Shown here one piece after another: positions 36,972 to 49,248 of a DNA stretch of 64,000 nucleotides (its first letter is position 1; every line of letters begins with the position of its first letter). The notes under the pieces were generated by a model. That model ran no database searches. It was not told the DNA's origin and worked only from the letters and a program-made list of their open reading frames with translations. The stretch covers positions 90,852,723-90,916,722 of the forward strand of contig CM049309.1 of NCBI GenBank assembly GCA_026874595.1. Direction: 5' to 3'. A program made the position numbers and the translations under genes. Source of the DNA: Sipunculus nudus (taxonomy: Eukaryota; Annelida; Sipuncula; Golfingiida; Sipunculidae).

Positions 36972-39900
36972 TAACTCTGCCTGATAAGGCCCCGACGGGA
37001 GTCATTTAAATGAAATTCTTGGTACTTGCTCGGGGAGGGGTCAATGCCAATCCTTGATACATTTGCATAACTAAAGTACATGTATAAATTAAGTTGAATG
37101 ACATATTAAATGTTTTAACAGTTTCTTTAAAAAAGATTCTCACGTAAGCCGTCTCATCTACAATATTTTCTAGTCGATTTTCGCCGGCCAGAAAAATCAG
37201 AAGATCGGTTCAGATATGAGGGTGCTGCTGGCTGGATTTTTTTTTTTTTAATTTCGGCAGAACAAATCGGCTGCAGAAATCCCTGACACTGTCAATGATA
37301 TACCGGCCGATTTTCATCCAGCGAGAGAATTCGGTAAATGTGATGACGGAAACGATCAAATCGGCTGATTCATAACTTAATTTTCCTTCTTTTTATCATT
37401 TCTGACGCAAATAATGATCCTTGAGACGAAATTAGTAGTGACCAAAAGACCGGAGAAATCTGGTGATCTGCACGGAAAATCGATAGGTGTGCGTGCACGC
37501 ACCGTCGAGACTTGTATATTTTTTTTTCTGGCAAGGTGAAAAAATTGCCCGCATAAACAAAAAACAAAAAAAACTGTAGATGGATGGCCGGCTTTATATC
37601 CCGGCTGCGTAAGTAAAAAGCAACTTGCAGCAACCATACTGCTTATAGAACAGCTTTTTTTTTTTAAATATGAAACAATTAGTTCAGCTATACAGGTGAG
37701 ATACCAGTCAAACTGATCACAAGTTGATGATCGCCGCTCCGACATCTATTTTATGAATATATAAATGAACAAGCCTGCACGTAATCTGGCCGAAATCATA
37801 ACTGCAAATAAAATATAACGTATCAAACGTGAATATTTGATATAGAAAATTTCAAAAGATGTTTTTGATTACTCAATACAGAAATTGTACAAGAGTATTT
37901 TTATTGTTTCAATTGCCTTGCTCATTATTCATGAAATTAACACCAGAGCAGCAAGGTCTCTTACAGCGTAGCTGCCAGGGCCTTGCGAGTAGACTAACGA
38001 AACGCACAGATTTTTGTCTGCATACGCAGATATATGTAAAATACGGCATAATATTTCTTTGAATTCGTCCCTCATTTTACTTGGTTTAATTGCTTTGTTC
38101 ATTTTTCATTAAATAGATACCAGAGCACCAAGGTCTCTGAAAGCGAAGCTGCCATAGCTCTGCTAATCTTGTCTGCATGTAAAGTACAGCATTTTTTCTA
38201 TTGACCCACCCTTTGCTGTAAATTGTGCTATGATAGGATGTCCTTAATTAAAGTATTAACACACAAGAAGATGGATCATATAAATGTTTTACGGCAGCAC
38301 TTTTCGGACCATGTATTATTTCCTCAATTGCACTGAATAAGGAACTTACACCAAGAGTTGCTGGTTTAACAAATGGAATATTACGTGACAAACCTGGGAA
38401 TGATATGATAACCTGCTCTGATTTTAGGACGTCTGTTCACGTAATCAACCAGACAATAAGGTGGGTTAAGCAATTTATCACAGAATGTCAAGGAATATAG
38501 ACAAAGTACTCCAGGTGGTGATATATAAACAAGCAAGCTTTAAGTCAACAGTATGTCACGCGCTGAATTAATAAAAATCCGATCTGGGGCTTGTTTCGTC
38601 TCTTCCTTGGACACTTGAAACAGAGAACACGATATAAGGTCTTTGCCAGTCTTTGATGAGTGTAAAAGTAATTATTGTCGTAATAATTGTTACGTAAGCA
38701 GGATCATATAATGTGCGCATTATGTGACAGAAGTGTGTTTGGCCAAAACGCTTAACATTGGCTTGTTAACACACGTCTTAAAGAAGTAGAATTAGAGACA
38801 TGAGCAAGCGATGGTTAAAAAAAAGAAGACCGTTCAATTAAATGACCAAAGTGCTTGGGCTGTTAAAGATCCCAGATACATCTATGGACATAAAAAAATT
38901 CCAAATGACAAGTTCTGTCAGCAGAAAATATTAGATAGTTTAATGGAAGCAGAGAACAAAAGAGATAGGAGAGCTGTAACAAATAAACGGATAGAGAAAA
39001 TATAGAACACACGCTAATTGAACAGTGACATCTCAACGAAAACAAACTGATTAGGGTAATTATTGTGCTGATTAATGTTATAAAACAGTGTCAGTGCGTT
39101 TAATAGAACACAGAAAAACGCAGTAATAAAATAACTGAAACAAGCACAGATCGATCAAAAACAATTAAATATACCTGCTATCAGAGATTTTCGATCAGCT
39201 TCCATGTCTGTCAAGTGACTCTTTATTTTTACAGCAAAAGGGATGCGTTTATGAGCCCCCCCCCCCCCCCCCCCCCCCCACAAGTCAAACGCTTTGTATA
39301 CACCAAGGACACCTTCACCGTGTATTCATTATGTGTGGACCTTCAGGAGAAGTTAATTTCACGGTGCTCGGTACAAACCCAATAACTACTTGGTTAGCAT
39401 TTGGTAATTCCTAGTGAGCGTTAAACTTGCAATTAAGGTTACGTTCAAGTGACTTGGCTCACATATTTCATACGGCAGTACTTATACATACCCATTTTAA
39501 AATTTCGGAAAAAGATTAACAAAGTGAAACATTTCGCATCACTTTTGGTTGTCATTAACTGAGGAAAACCCCTTCAGGACATATAAGTGCCACAAATCTC
39601 GCAGTTATACACCGATAAAAATCTATTACCACTTTTTAATTAAACGAATTGTTTTAAAAAAATCATTTATTTTAAGAATTTAACAAATTATCCCTTGGTT
39701 TTGAAAGATATCACATCACATTAAAATTCAGACTGACATCAGCTCAACTGAGGGACAGCACGTGAAGACTGCAGTCCAAATCACCCAAAGGCGGCAGATT
39801 GTATGTATTATTAATGCGCCCACTTGGGCATGCATTTAATTTAAAGTTATTCGTGTTAATTGAAATTCCACAAATACTTTCCACTGAGAAACATTTCCTA

Positions 39901-40940
39901 AATACAGAATGAAGGCCACTTCCTCGGAGATCTTTTTCAAGGAGTACACAAGCTTAAGAAATAGCTGATTGTCATGAATAACGCCCCCACCCCTGGCATT
40001 AAGAGTGGATCTTGGTCTCTTTTCTCTGAAAAAGTGGCCATAATTGCTGCATGAAAGACGTGCCATTTATAGGATAAAACAGAGACACCTTTCCTCTTTG
40101 ATCACTATATCCATTAATAGACCTGTATAATAAATACTAGGAGCGGTAGGGTACCCATGTAAGCTTTCCTGGCGTGCCAACGTGTTCCAAAATAGTTCTG
40201 TTGCTAATAGGCCTGTGGTTTATCCCGTACAAAAGCGGCTCCTTCCACGACACCTCCCACGCCGCCAGCAGGCAGATGTCCTTGGTTTCTATCCCAACCC
40301 GGCAATTGTGTTCAGCTTTTTCAAGCCACAATAGATTTACTTTGTCAGCATAAACTTCAGCAGCATTTTGTGAAAACGCCGTTTTCCAGGTTAAAACTGT
40401 CCTGTATGCAGATGTTACCCCGGAGCTCTGTGTAGGAATACACGTACATCTTAGAGCTCAATCTTAAAAGTTCACCTTTATCCTTAAACCTTAATTTTCA
40501 TGATTCATTTATACGTTGCTCCGAATATGTGAATCATTTCTAGCTTATATAATAATACTTTAAAGTATGAATGGTTGTACGCAAGGGGAAAATATGGAAT
40601 AATTCAGGCAAAGCAAGGTCCTGTATTTCTTATTTGCCTCATCTCTAACTGATCAAAATCAGTAGGTTTTTGTAAACAAATACATTTCCAACTGTTTATT
40701 TGTCCTAAATCTGGATATCACTGTATATTTCTTCGAATATGAAGCTGATCAACTAATCGGTTAAAGCTAAAGTTTATTCAGCACAAAAGTGCTGAATAAA
40801 CTCAGTGTTTCCTTGAGTTTAGGTATTACATCACAGAAATATGTGTTGCAAGCGCCTGATAACAAATGCCTCTGTATGATATCTATATAGATCCTTTGCA
40901 CCTATGTCTTCAGTCAAAGCCTTAATCTATTATTGCACAG
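36972..40940. other. No gene recognised; poly-C tract at about 39257-39279
   Basis: A homopolymer of about 23 C residues lies at 39257-39279. Open frames up to 122 codons (for example 37377-37745, minus) have no recognisable domain. Near 37150-37330 CGGCCGATTTTC-like motifs recur a few times in both orientations. Confidence 0.4.
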
Positions 40941-42244
40941 CAGACCTGGGGTCAATTCCGAATTGAATTGGAATTGAATTGGAATTGAAGTGAAAAATGA
41001 ATGAATTGGAATTGAATTGAATTGAAAAAAGTGAAAATGAAATGAATTAGAATTGAATTGGAATTGAAGTTTACAGGCTCCACTGAATTGATCTGAATTG
41101 ATGAACAAAAGTTCAAACTCTCATATTTTCCAAAGTGTCACTCACTGGAAGTTGCTCAAGGTCAGTTTGAAAATCAGTCATGCAGTATTTGGTTAAACTC
41201 AAACACAAATGCCTCTCATGGATGACACAAGGAGCATGATAACAGCTTAAATGCTTCTTTATCACAGTTCCACAATTGTTTGTACCGGTATCCGCATTTT
41301 CAGCACACCGAAGATGAAATAATATTAATATAATGATAAGCTTTTCACAGTAACAGTAATAATAATAGATATAAATTAGAGCTGTAACAGTAATGACAAT
41401 AGAAGGCAAAGGGTTAGAGTAATATGTATTACCTTCTATTACTTCCCATTTCCTACTGTGCCATAAAGCATGTGATCAGATAATACTGTACTGACTTGTT
41501 CTGGTCCAGTGACTTTCTAGGATATGCCTATATTGTTATAGCATTCTGGGTCGCTGGAGCTGCTCTACTGTTTTGTTGTGTTCAGACCAGCTGTTATCTG
41601 TGTAGTGACCAGTGGTTCTGATTACCTAGGGCACTTCACTGGACAGAACTAGCAACATCCCACAGACTGCTGGTCTTTGATTGACCTTCCTATCGTTAGG
41701 GGATATATTGTGATCACCCCCTCCTCATAATTATGAGAACTTTTATGTTTTTCATCACCAAAAATAAAAAAAATATTTGCATAGGTAATAATGGCCACTC
41801 ATTTGAAATCCAAATAAACCTTTATTCCTATTTAGGCAGTTTACCTAACAATTGCCCAGGAAAACTAGTAAAACCTGTCTGGCTGCTATGCTTTACCACA
41901 TTGAAAAACCTCATGTTAATGAATACTAGTATATAAAATATAATGAAATTTGGATTTCATTTAGTTTTTGAGCAAATTCTACCAAATCTGAACAAAACTT
42001 TACAGTAAGTTATGTAAACTTATGCAAAAGTAAAAGAACACCTGTGATAACACAAGTTACCCACCAAAGAAATTTATCAGATGAGTGCAACTTTTTTAAT
42101 TGCGAATTGAATTTGAATTGGATAAAAATTATTTGAATTGAATTGGAATTGATATTTATCTCCATTACATTGAATTGAATTGGAATTGGAATTTTATCAA
42201 AGTTCTTGAATTGGAATTAAAAATTTGAATTGACCCCAGGTCTG
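40941..42244. mobile_element. Nonautonomous hAT-like transposon, 1.3 kb
   Basis: The ends are a perfect 18-bp inverted repeat, CAGACCTGGGGTCAATTC at 40941 and its complement ending at 42244. The flanks TTGCACAG (40933-40940) and TTGTACAG (42245-42252) match at seven of eight bases, the 8-bp duplication expected of hAT elements, and CAG...CTG ends also fit that superfamily. Inside each end lies about 130 bp of reiterated AATTGAATTGG motifs (40955-41100 and 42100-42230), probably subterminal transposase-binding repeats. No transposase frame is visible. Confidence 0.85.
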
Positions 42245-43087
42245 TTGTACAGTACTTGATTTATGGGAGTCACGACAGATGGCATTCACCTTAGCATATC
42301 TCGGCTTAGTAAAATAGTTTACATGATTTACTCGACTCATTATCACTGACATCATCAGGATGTACAATATTTAACTCTCATGTTCAAGGCCAGCTTGTAT
42401 TTTTTTGTTCGTGATATGAATCACCTTAAATGTAAAATCAAGTGAATTAATATATTAGTTTACATTTTTTGTGGTGTGTACTTTTAAACAACGAGAATTC
42501 AGTTCAAGTTATATTTGGAATAATAGCTTGGCATTTTACAGTACAAAAAAGTCAATATCCGCATATGATACCTTTTTGCTTAGAGATTAATCAAGTATTC
42601 AGTATATATTTTAAAACACTAACATTAATTCTAAGTGGATTGCGGACTGCTCCAAAATCCGTGTTTGTATTCATTCATTCGGTCCATATCCCCGGCTTCA
42701 TTCATGTAGAGTTTGCGTATATTCATCGATGGGCATCCTGAATCTGGATCATGCGCCAGATCCGCACCAAAATCTAATCGGTTCTTCATTGGCCCATTCT
42801 CGAAATGCCCTAACAATTTCTATAGATTCCGTTCATGACTGTATGACTTACATCATGAACAACACACACAAACACACACACGTATGACCGGGGCAATGGC
42901 AACTAGTTGTAATATTCTATAGAATGGTTTTACGGACAGGGTCATGGCCTGTCGATGGCTCTATTGAATGAGGACGACAGTAACCAGACGATTCCTATAT
43001 TTGTTATTAATTGTTAACATTGTTCAGGTTTTATATGCACAGGGCTTGTAATCAGCCAGAAGTCATAACCTGTCGTAGGAAAATCAT
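42245..43087. other. No gene recognised
   Basis: Nothing is recognisable except a short ACACA run near 42861-42880. Confidence 0.4.
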
Positions 43088-43195
43088 AGCGAATCACATC
43101 TAGATATCACCTTTAGCGAATCACATCTAGATATCACCTTCAGCGAATCACATCTAGATATCACCTTTAGCGAATCACATCTAGATATCACCATT
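43088..43195. repeat. 27-bp minisatellite, four copies
   Basis: AGCGAATCACATCTAGATAT followed by CACCTTT is repeated four times with almost no differences, so the expansion looks recent. Each unit includes the palindrome ATCTAGAT. Confidence 0.95.
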
Positions 43196-45119
43196 TTACC
43201 TCTGAGGCTCCGCATGGCGGGGTTCCAACTAGGGATATAAAAAAGTTTGTTTCATTTGTCTAAAGCCTTGATTTAACAAGCTCGTTTATCAGCAACACAT
43301 GTATTTATTTATTTGGTGTACACACATATTAAACCTTGTTACACGAGTATCACTCCACAGTATTTTACAGCTTAGTAAAGAAGACAGTTTTGGGTTCACA
43401 GACCTGATAAACCTGCATGTGCAGTTTGTGAGGACCGAGGGAAGACACGTCTTTTATTGATAAAACAGGCTGTGGATAAAATTATATATCCAGGTAGGCA
43501 TGCAGTAGCTGATCCAACCTTTATACCTAAACGAATCTACAAAATGGTAGATATAAGGGTTTTTAGGGTTAAGTAAGGACCTGCGATTAATTGTTGACAC
43601 AAAAAAAAATGTATTTCCCCCTTTCATACCACTTATGCGAAGTCTATAAATATATCCGCCACTACAACATTTATCAGCATTATCTGATTCCAATACCCCA
43701 TGCGCTAACGTTATAGCACACACTCCAGTGTCAACCTAAGCTCGCCAGGTCTCCTTCAGTATGTCATTGACAGACACACAGACAAGACAGTCTTTATTTT
43801 AGTGTTCATAATGTCAAGGTTTATTTTAGTGTTAATAATATCAATGCTTGTTTTAATATACCGCGTGACAATGATATATGATGTTTAATAATGTGATAAC
43901 TAAACCATTGTGCTTGGTTCTCAGTTTATGATAGAGCTGTGATGTGGTTGGATATGATTACTCCTGAGTCAGGGTAAATGGGTGTGATCGTATTTATAGC
44001 TTTTCTAAATCAAACCTACTCAGCCAGCTTTTAAATGATGAGTATTGATTGTCATACAGGCTGTTTGACCACAGGCTAGATTGCCTTTGAGAGGCACCTG
44101 TCTCCTAATTTTGAGACGCAATGTCATTTGTGGACGCCATTCCATTTACCTCATTTAAATTCTCAGAAGGTTTTTCAGCATATGACACATACACATATAA
44201 GGGAACAGGTCAAGTCGACCGTAATCCATCACGGTTTAACTGATGGATATGTCGACATCTATCACCACGTTTTAATCATTCTTCACCACAGAGGAACCTT
44301 AAACCTTCAAAAACCCATATTTTCATATACAAATGTCAAATATTAGGGCTTTTCTCGCCTTTGATCGTTTAATATAAGATTTTCTAGCCGCGCGGTGATC
44401 CGATAAATTCCCTTTAGGCTGATCTGTTATCTATAAATGTGCCAAGGCAGAACCCGCAGGCGCCACACTCCACTCTGTGACGTCATCAAATAAGGCCAAT
44501 CTTGTCTATTGATCGTAGATGTGTCATCTTGAGATCCGCGCGGCTGCTAATATCCGCCTGCTGCAACCCAGCCGGGGCCTACGCCAAAACTGGAAGATAT
44601 TTACTAATCAAACAATGTCACACGCTCATATTAATGAAGCCGTTCAAGACTATAAAACCTTATTTGTGCCCTTCTTTGGTCTTTGTTTGGCGCCCGCTGA
44701 TTTAAATATAATGCTGTCATCAGGCTAACAGGAACAGGCTTAGCACATACACAATAAGCAATATTGGTAAATGTGTTTTTAAGTATTGGTTCCAGCAAAA
44801 CCTTACGCTTGTTAAGTCAAGTATATGCGAAGTCTGCCGGCAAAGAATGTGACTTACCTACACCAGATGGCGTTAAAGTACTGGTACCACACAATTTTAA
44901 CAACTTGAGTTATTTTGTTCAACCCTGTTCAAGTGATGTAGGACCTGTAATCGAAAACGGAATCAAGTTTACTTTTACAGGGACTCAGACTTGTGTTCCA
45001 CCGTCCTGACCTCGGGGGCGCATAAAGGATTTTAAGAATTGTAGGAGGGTATGGGAGGGACAAATAGCGAAAGATAAATCAGGATATACATGTATATAAC
45101 TGGGAAAATATTTTGAGCT
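43196..45119. other. No confirmed gene; one candidate exon at 44796-45009
   Basis: Mostly featureless. A protein-like open frame at 44764-45009, with a possible splice acceptor at 44794-44795, is discussed as a finding. A fragment CTCGGGGGCGCATAAAGGATTTTAAG near 45012 resembles decayed GGCGGATCCAGGATTTT-type transposon ends. Confidence 0.35.
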
Positions 45120-45960
45120 TAGCTAACCATCATCTGAGCTATAGCAGTCACCCTTTGTCCGTCGTCCGTCCAAGGCACAAATCATAACCGTTTATCCAAA
45201 ATACTTCTAACTTAATTTTTTGGTAGGGCTTTGTAGATCTCTTTGCATACCTAAAGCAGGTCACTGTAACCTATGTTTTGCGAGTTACGCCCGTTTTTGT
45301 GTGCTTTTAGCACTTGGAAATCAGAAATCAGTTAGCGTTCTGGGCTGCAAAACAAATATTTTACACTCAACCCTAAAACTAAAACATTGTGCATCAAATG
45401 CACATATAACATTGTTACCATGCAGAAAATGAAGAAAATCGGCCCAGCCAGTTCTTCAGAACTGTCTCGGGCACAATTACAAAATTTTAACATTTTAAGC
45501 TGTTGATGTAAGAAATTCATACTAAATGTAAAATATCTCAGAAAAAATTACACGGATCTTCCTTAAATTTTGCAGGCTTATTAATCAAGGATAGCCATTT
45601 CAGCTATGGAAGACTGGTGTCGCCATCTAGTTTCTTTATTTTTAGGCATTTATTAATTGTTATTTTAACTCAGATATAACTGCAGGTCAGATGTTAACAA
45701 GGAACAAATCATAACCGCTTGAACTATAAACGTTTTATTAAAATCTAGGTAGTTCCTCTGCAAGTCTCCTTGCATACCAAAAATTGGGTCACTGTGACAT
45801 ATATTTTTCGAGTTAAGCATATTCTCTGTGTTTTAGAACTAAAATTTTAACATTACAGAAAGTTCAAGTCAGCGGAGCGTCATGATCCATGAATCATTTG
45901 TTGAAATAAGTAGCATTTCATGAACATTCTGGGTGCTACCCAAACACCTTATGTGCCACA
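45120..45960. repeat. Diverged tandem repeat related to the GGTGGCGCCACC family
   Basis: CACAAATCATAACCG, then CTTTGCATACC, then GGTCACTGTAAC and TTTTGCGAGTTA (45170-45300) recur in order as ACAAATCATAACCG, CCTTGCATACC, GGTCACTGTGAC and TTTTCGAGTTA at about 45703-45820, a period of about 525 bp. GGTGTCGCCATC at 45616-45627 is a variant of the family core. Confidence 0.55.
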
Positions 45961-46239
45961 GGATTTGGCATAGATGATTAAAGTTAGTGATGGTATGACT
46001 GTACTATTTAAAGAAGATTTGGATTTCAATCTCTCAGCTGTCGTTATATCATCATTTCTTGTATTCATAGTAAAACAAAAATCAAATGTTATTAACGGAC
46101 GCTCGGTATGTAGTTTTTGTATTACTTTTTTACATTTGCAGTAATTAGCTCTTCTTTTGCTGTACTGCTATGCTTACGTTCAGGTAAACAGAATTCAAAC
46201 AATAGCTTACAGTTAGAAGGAAAATTATATTTCATTCTT

Positions 46240-46830
46240 ATGATGCAGGTGCCGGGATCGATATCAGCCAATGGAGAGTATATAGCAATGAAGGTGCCGG
46301 GATCGATATGAGCCAATGGAGAGTAAATAGCAATGCAGGTGCCGGGATCGATATCAGCCAATCGAGAGTTAATAGCAATGAAGGTGCCGGGATCGATATC
46401 AGCCAATCGAGACTTAATAGCAATGCAGGTGCCGGGATCGATATCAGCCAATGGAGAGTTTATAGCAATGCAGGTGCCGGGATCGATATCAGCTAATCGA
46501 GAGTTAATAGCAATGCAGGTGCCGGGATCGATATCAGCCAATCGAGAGTTAATAGAAATGCAGGTGCCGGGATCGATATCAGCCAATCGGGAGTTAATAG
46601 CAATGCAGGTGCCGGGATCGATATCAGCCAATCGAGAGTTTATAGCAATGCAGGTGCCGGGATCGATATCAGCCAATGGAGAGTTTATAGCAATGCAGGT
46701 GCCGGGATCGATATCAGCCAATGAAGAGTTAATAGCAATGCAGGTGCCGGGATCGATATCAGCCAATGGAGAATTAATAACAATGCAGGTGCCGGGATCA
46801 ATATCAGCCAATGGAGAGTTAATAGCAATG
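46240..46830. repeat. 45-bp minisatellite, about 13 copies
   Basis: Unit: GCAGGTGCCGGGATCGATAT, then CAGCCAATNGAGAGTTNATA, then GCAAT. The block GTGCCGGGATCGATATCAGC is almost invariant, while the AATNGAGAGTT part varies. Because 45 is divisible by three, 15-residue repeats are open on the minus strand (229 codons, 46122-46811) and the plus strand (200 codons, 46333-46935). Differences between copies change residues without pattern (for example CAG/AAG), so I regard both frames as non-coding. Confidence 0.95.
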
Positions 46831-47933
46831 CATGCAAGTTATGTTATCATGACTAAGAAGTCACGGACCCACTGTTCAAAAGGAAAGTGGGAAAAAGAGT
46901 ACATGTGCATCTGGAGAGTAAAACCTGGAAATTAGGAAATTCCTTGCAAACATTGCAGACCCCTCTCAACCGGTGGACTATACCGCCTGAATCAGTAGGG
47001 TTTAAATGTATATAAGTATGACAGTGGTACTATCATCCCAAGGTACAGAAATTTATTGAAAATTTAGGCTGTAAACGTACAATCTAGGTGAGTTAAAAGA
47101 AGCACTTTGATTAGAACTCCGGTATATTTTTCGGTGTTATTCTGATTTTCAGTTTTGTTAGGTCGGTAAAGGGGTTGCAGGGGTCCGCCCCCCCCCCCCC
47201 CCTTCCCGGACCTTTGGACATTTTTATAGTTTTTGCCAAAGGTCCTCAGTTGGACCCGTCCTTTTCCTAAACATTGGATCTTCCTGACAATGTGCCTAGC
47301 CATCCTCCTGACAATGTGCGGTGGTATGACACCTCAACTGTCACCTATTGTCAGTACATCGACGTAAAATATTATATTATTTAAGAGATTATTTAAGAGA
47401 TATTTAAGAGATATTTAAGATATGAGATTGAAAATTCTAAGTAATATGTTTTGTAGTGACAAAATGATGAAGACTTATTTAAGGCAAGAGACCACTTTAC
47501 GTAAGGAAAAACATGTTTTTTTGGGACTCAAAAATGTAATTATGGTGGTAAAACCACTGAAAGTAAGGAATAATGTATTTTGTAGTGTCTTTAAATAATG
47601 TACTTAAATTGGAAAACACTAAAAGTAAAGAAACAGAGTTTAATTAATGAAATCTAGATGGGAGGCCTGCTTGGCGGACCCCGGTTTCCCCCTGATTATC
47701 GGCCGGATAATGTCTTTGTTGACATTGTGTCACATTCTCACATTTTATGATATATATCCGTGGCGTGGTAATGTAAATATAAACAGAAACTTATGTATGT
47801 GCTTACTTGGATAGCTTCCGTGATATACAACTGTCTCAAGAATTGTTGAAGATGGACATGTAAAGGCAAAGTAATAGTGCAGCTACACTTATTGTGATCA
47901 TATCAATTTTCTGCAAAAGGATTACCTGGATGA
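46831..47933. other. No gene recognised; poly-C at 47187-47202
   Basis: A poly-C run of about 16 bp and TTAAGAGATAT short repeats (47380-47420) are the only structures seen. Confidence 0.45.
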
Positions 47934-48965
47934 TTGTAATAATTTTTTATTACAATAGTGGTTGATGTTGAAGGCGGAAAATTTTCCTAGATTTGTCGAG
48001 ATTCTTCCAAACAAACGACATTTCCGAAAAAAAAACCCACACAATTCATGCTCTGTCTCCCCAAAAACGCATCAGTTTGTATTTCATATGTTATTACACT
48101 AGTGAACTTTATTACATTAGTGACCGTGTCGAGAAACCACTATTGTAATAACGGTCACTGTTGTAATAAAAACTAGCGGCCACCTTTATTTCACCACTGA
48201 ATAAATAATTCTATCGTCGTTCATCTTGAAATGCCACCATTGTTTTAAATTTGAGTTCAATTCTAAAATGCTGCAGAATTGTAGTATTCCAAACTTTATA
48301 ATCCACTCTTACATCATTAATTATAGCAATTACGAAATTTATTACAATAGTGAACGTTATTACAATAGTGACCGTGTCGAGCAACCACTATAGTAAAATA
48401 ACGGTCACTATTGTAATAAAAATTACCGCCACTTTTATCTCAAAACTGAAGAATATTTCCCTCGTAGTTCATCTTGAAATGCCACCATCTTTATATACTG
48501 TGTTCAAGTGTGATATGCTGGGGAATTAAAGTATTCCAAACGTTGTAATCCATCCTTACTTAATTAATTATACCTATAACGAAATTTATTACAATAGTGA
48601 ACGTTATTACAATAGTGACCGTGTCGAGCAACCACTATTGTAATAACGGTCACTATTGTAATAAAAAATAGCCACCACTGTTATCTCACCACTGAAGAAA
48701 TAATTTCCTTCATAGTATGTCTTGAAATGTCACCATCTTTTTCTATTTTTGTTCAAGTGTGATATGCTGGGGAATTATAGTATTCTAAACATTGTAATAC
48801 ATTCTTACTTAATTAATTATACCTATAACGAAATTTATTACAATAGTGAACGTTATTACAATAGTGACCGTGTCGTGCAACCAATATTGTAATAACGGTC
48901 ACTATTGTAATAGAAAATAGCCGCCACGTTTTTCTCACCACTGAAGAAATAATTTTTCCTTATCT
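47934..48965 (+). repeat. Left arm of the foldback-like element (four units)
   Basis: Each unit has a palindromic block of about 80 bp built from TTATTACAATAGTG and its complement (CACTATTGTAATAA) around CGTGTCGAGCAACC. A less symmetrical spacer follows (GCCGCCAC, CACTGAAGAAATAATTT, CATCTTGAAATGCCACCAT, GCTGGGGAATTATAGTATTC, CTTAATTAATTATA). The outer edge contains the near-palindrome ATTGTAATAATTTTTTATTACAAT. Confidence 0.85.
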
Positions 48966-49157
48966 TATATCTTGCAATTCCACTTATATTTCATATTTGG
49001 TCAAAATATTTCTTGCACCATGGACTCCATACATTATTACTCGATATGTAAAAACTCATCTCTACCCTTTTCCTCTCACAACGTGATGAAGATTCCTGTG
49101 CGCCTTGAAAGCTCGGATTAAAAAATTAGTTAGTCTATAGAATTTATTTATTTTCTC

Positions 49158-49248
<91 letters not shown>

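Noticed and set aside
46122-46935. Long open frames (229 codons minus, 200 codons plus) with 15-residue repeats as a repeat protein gene
   Set aside because: They arise from a 45-bp tandem repeat, are open on both strands, and copy differences alter residues without constraint. No promoter, splice or domain evidence.
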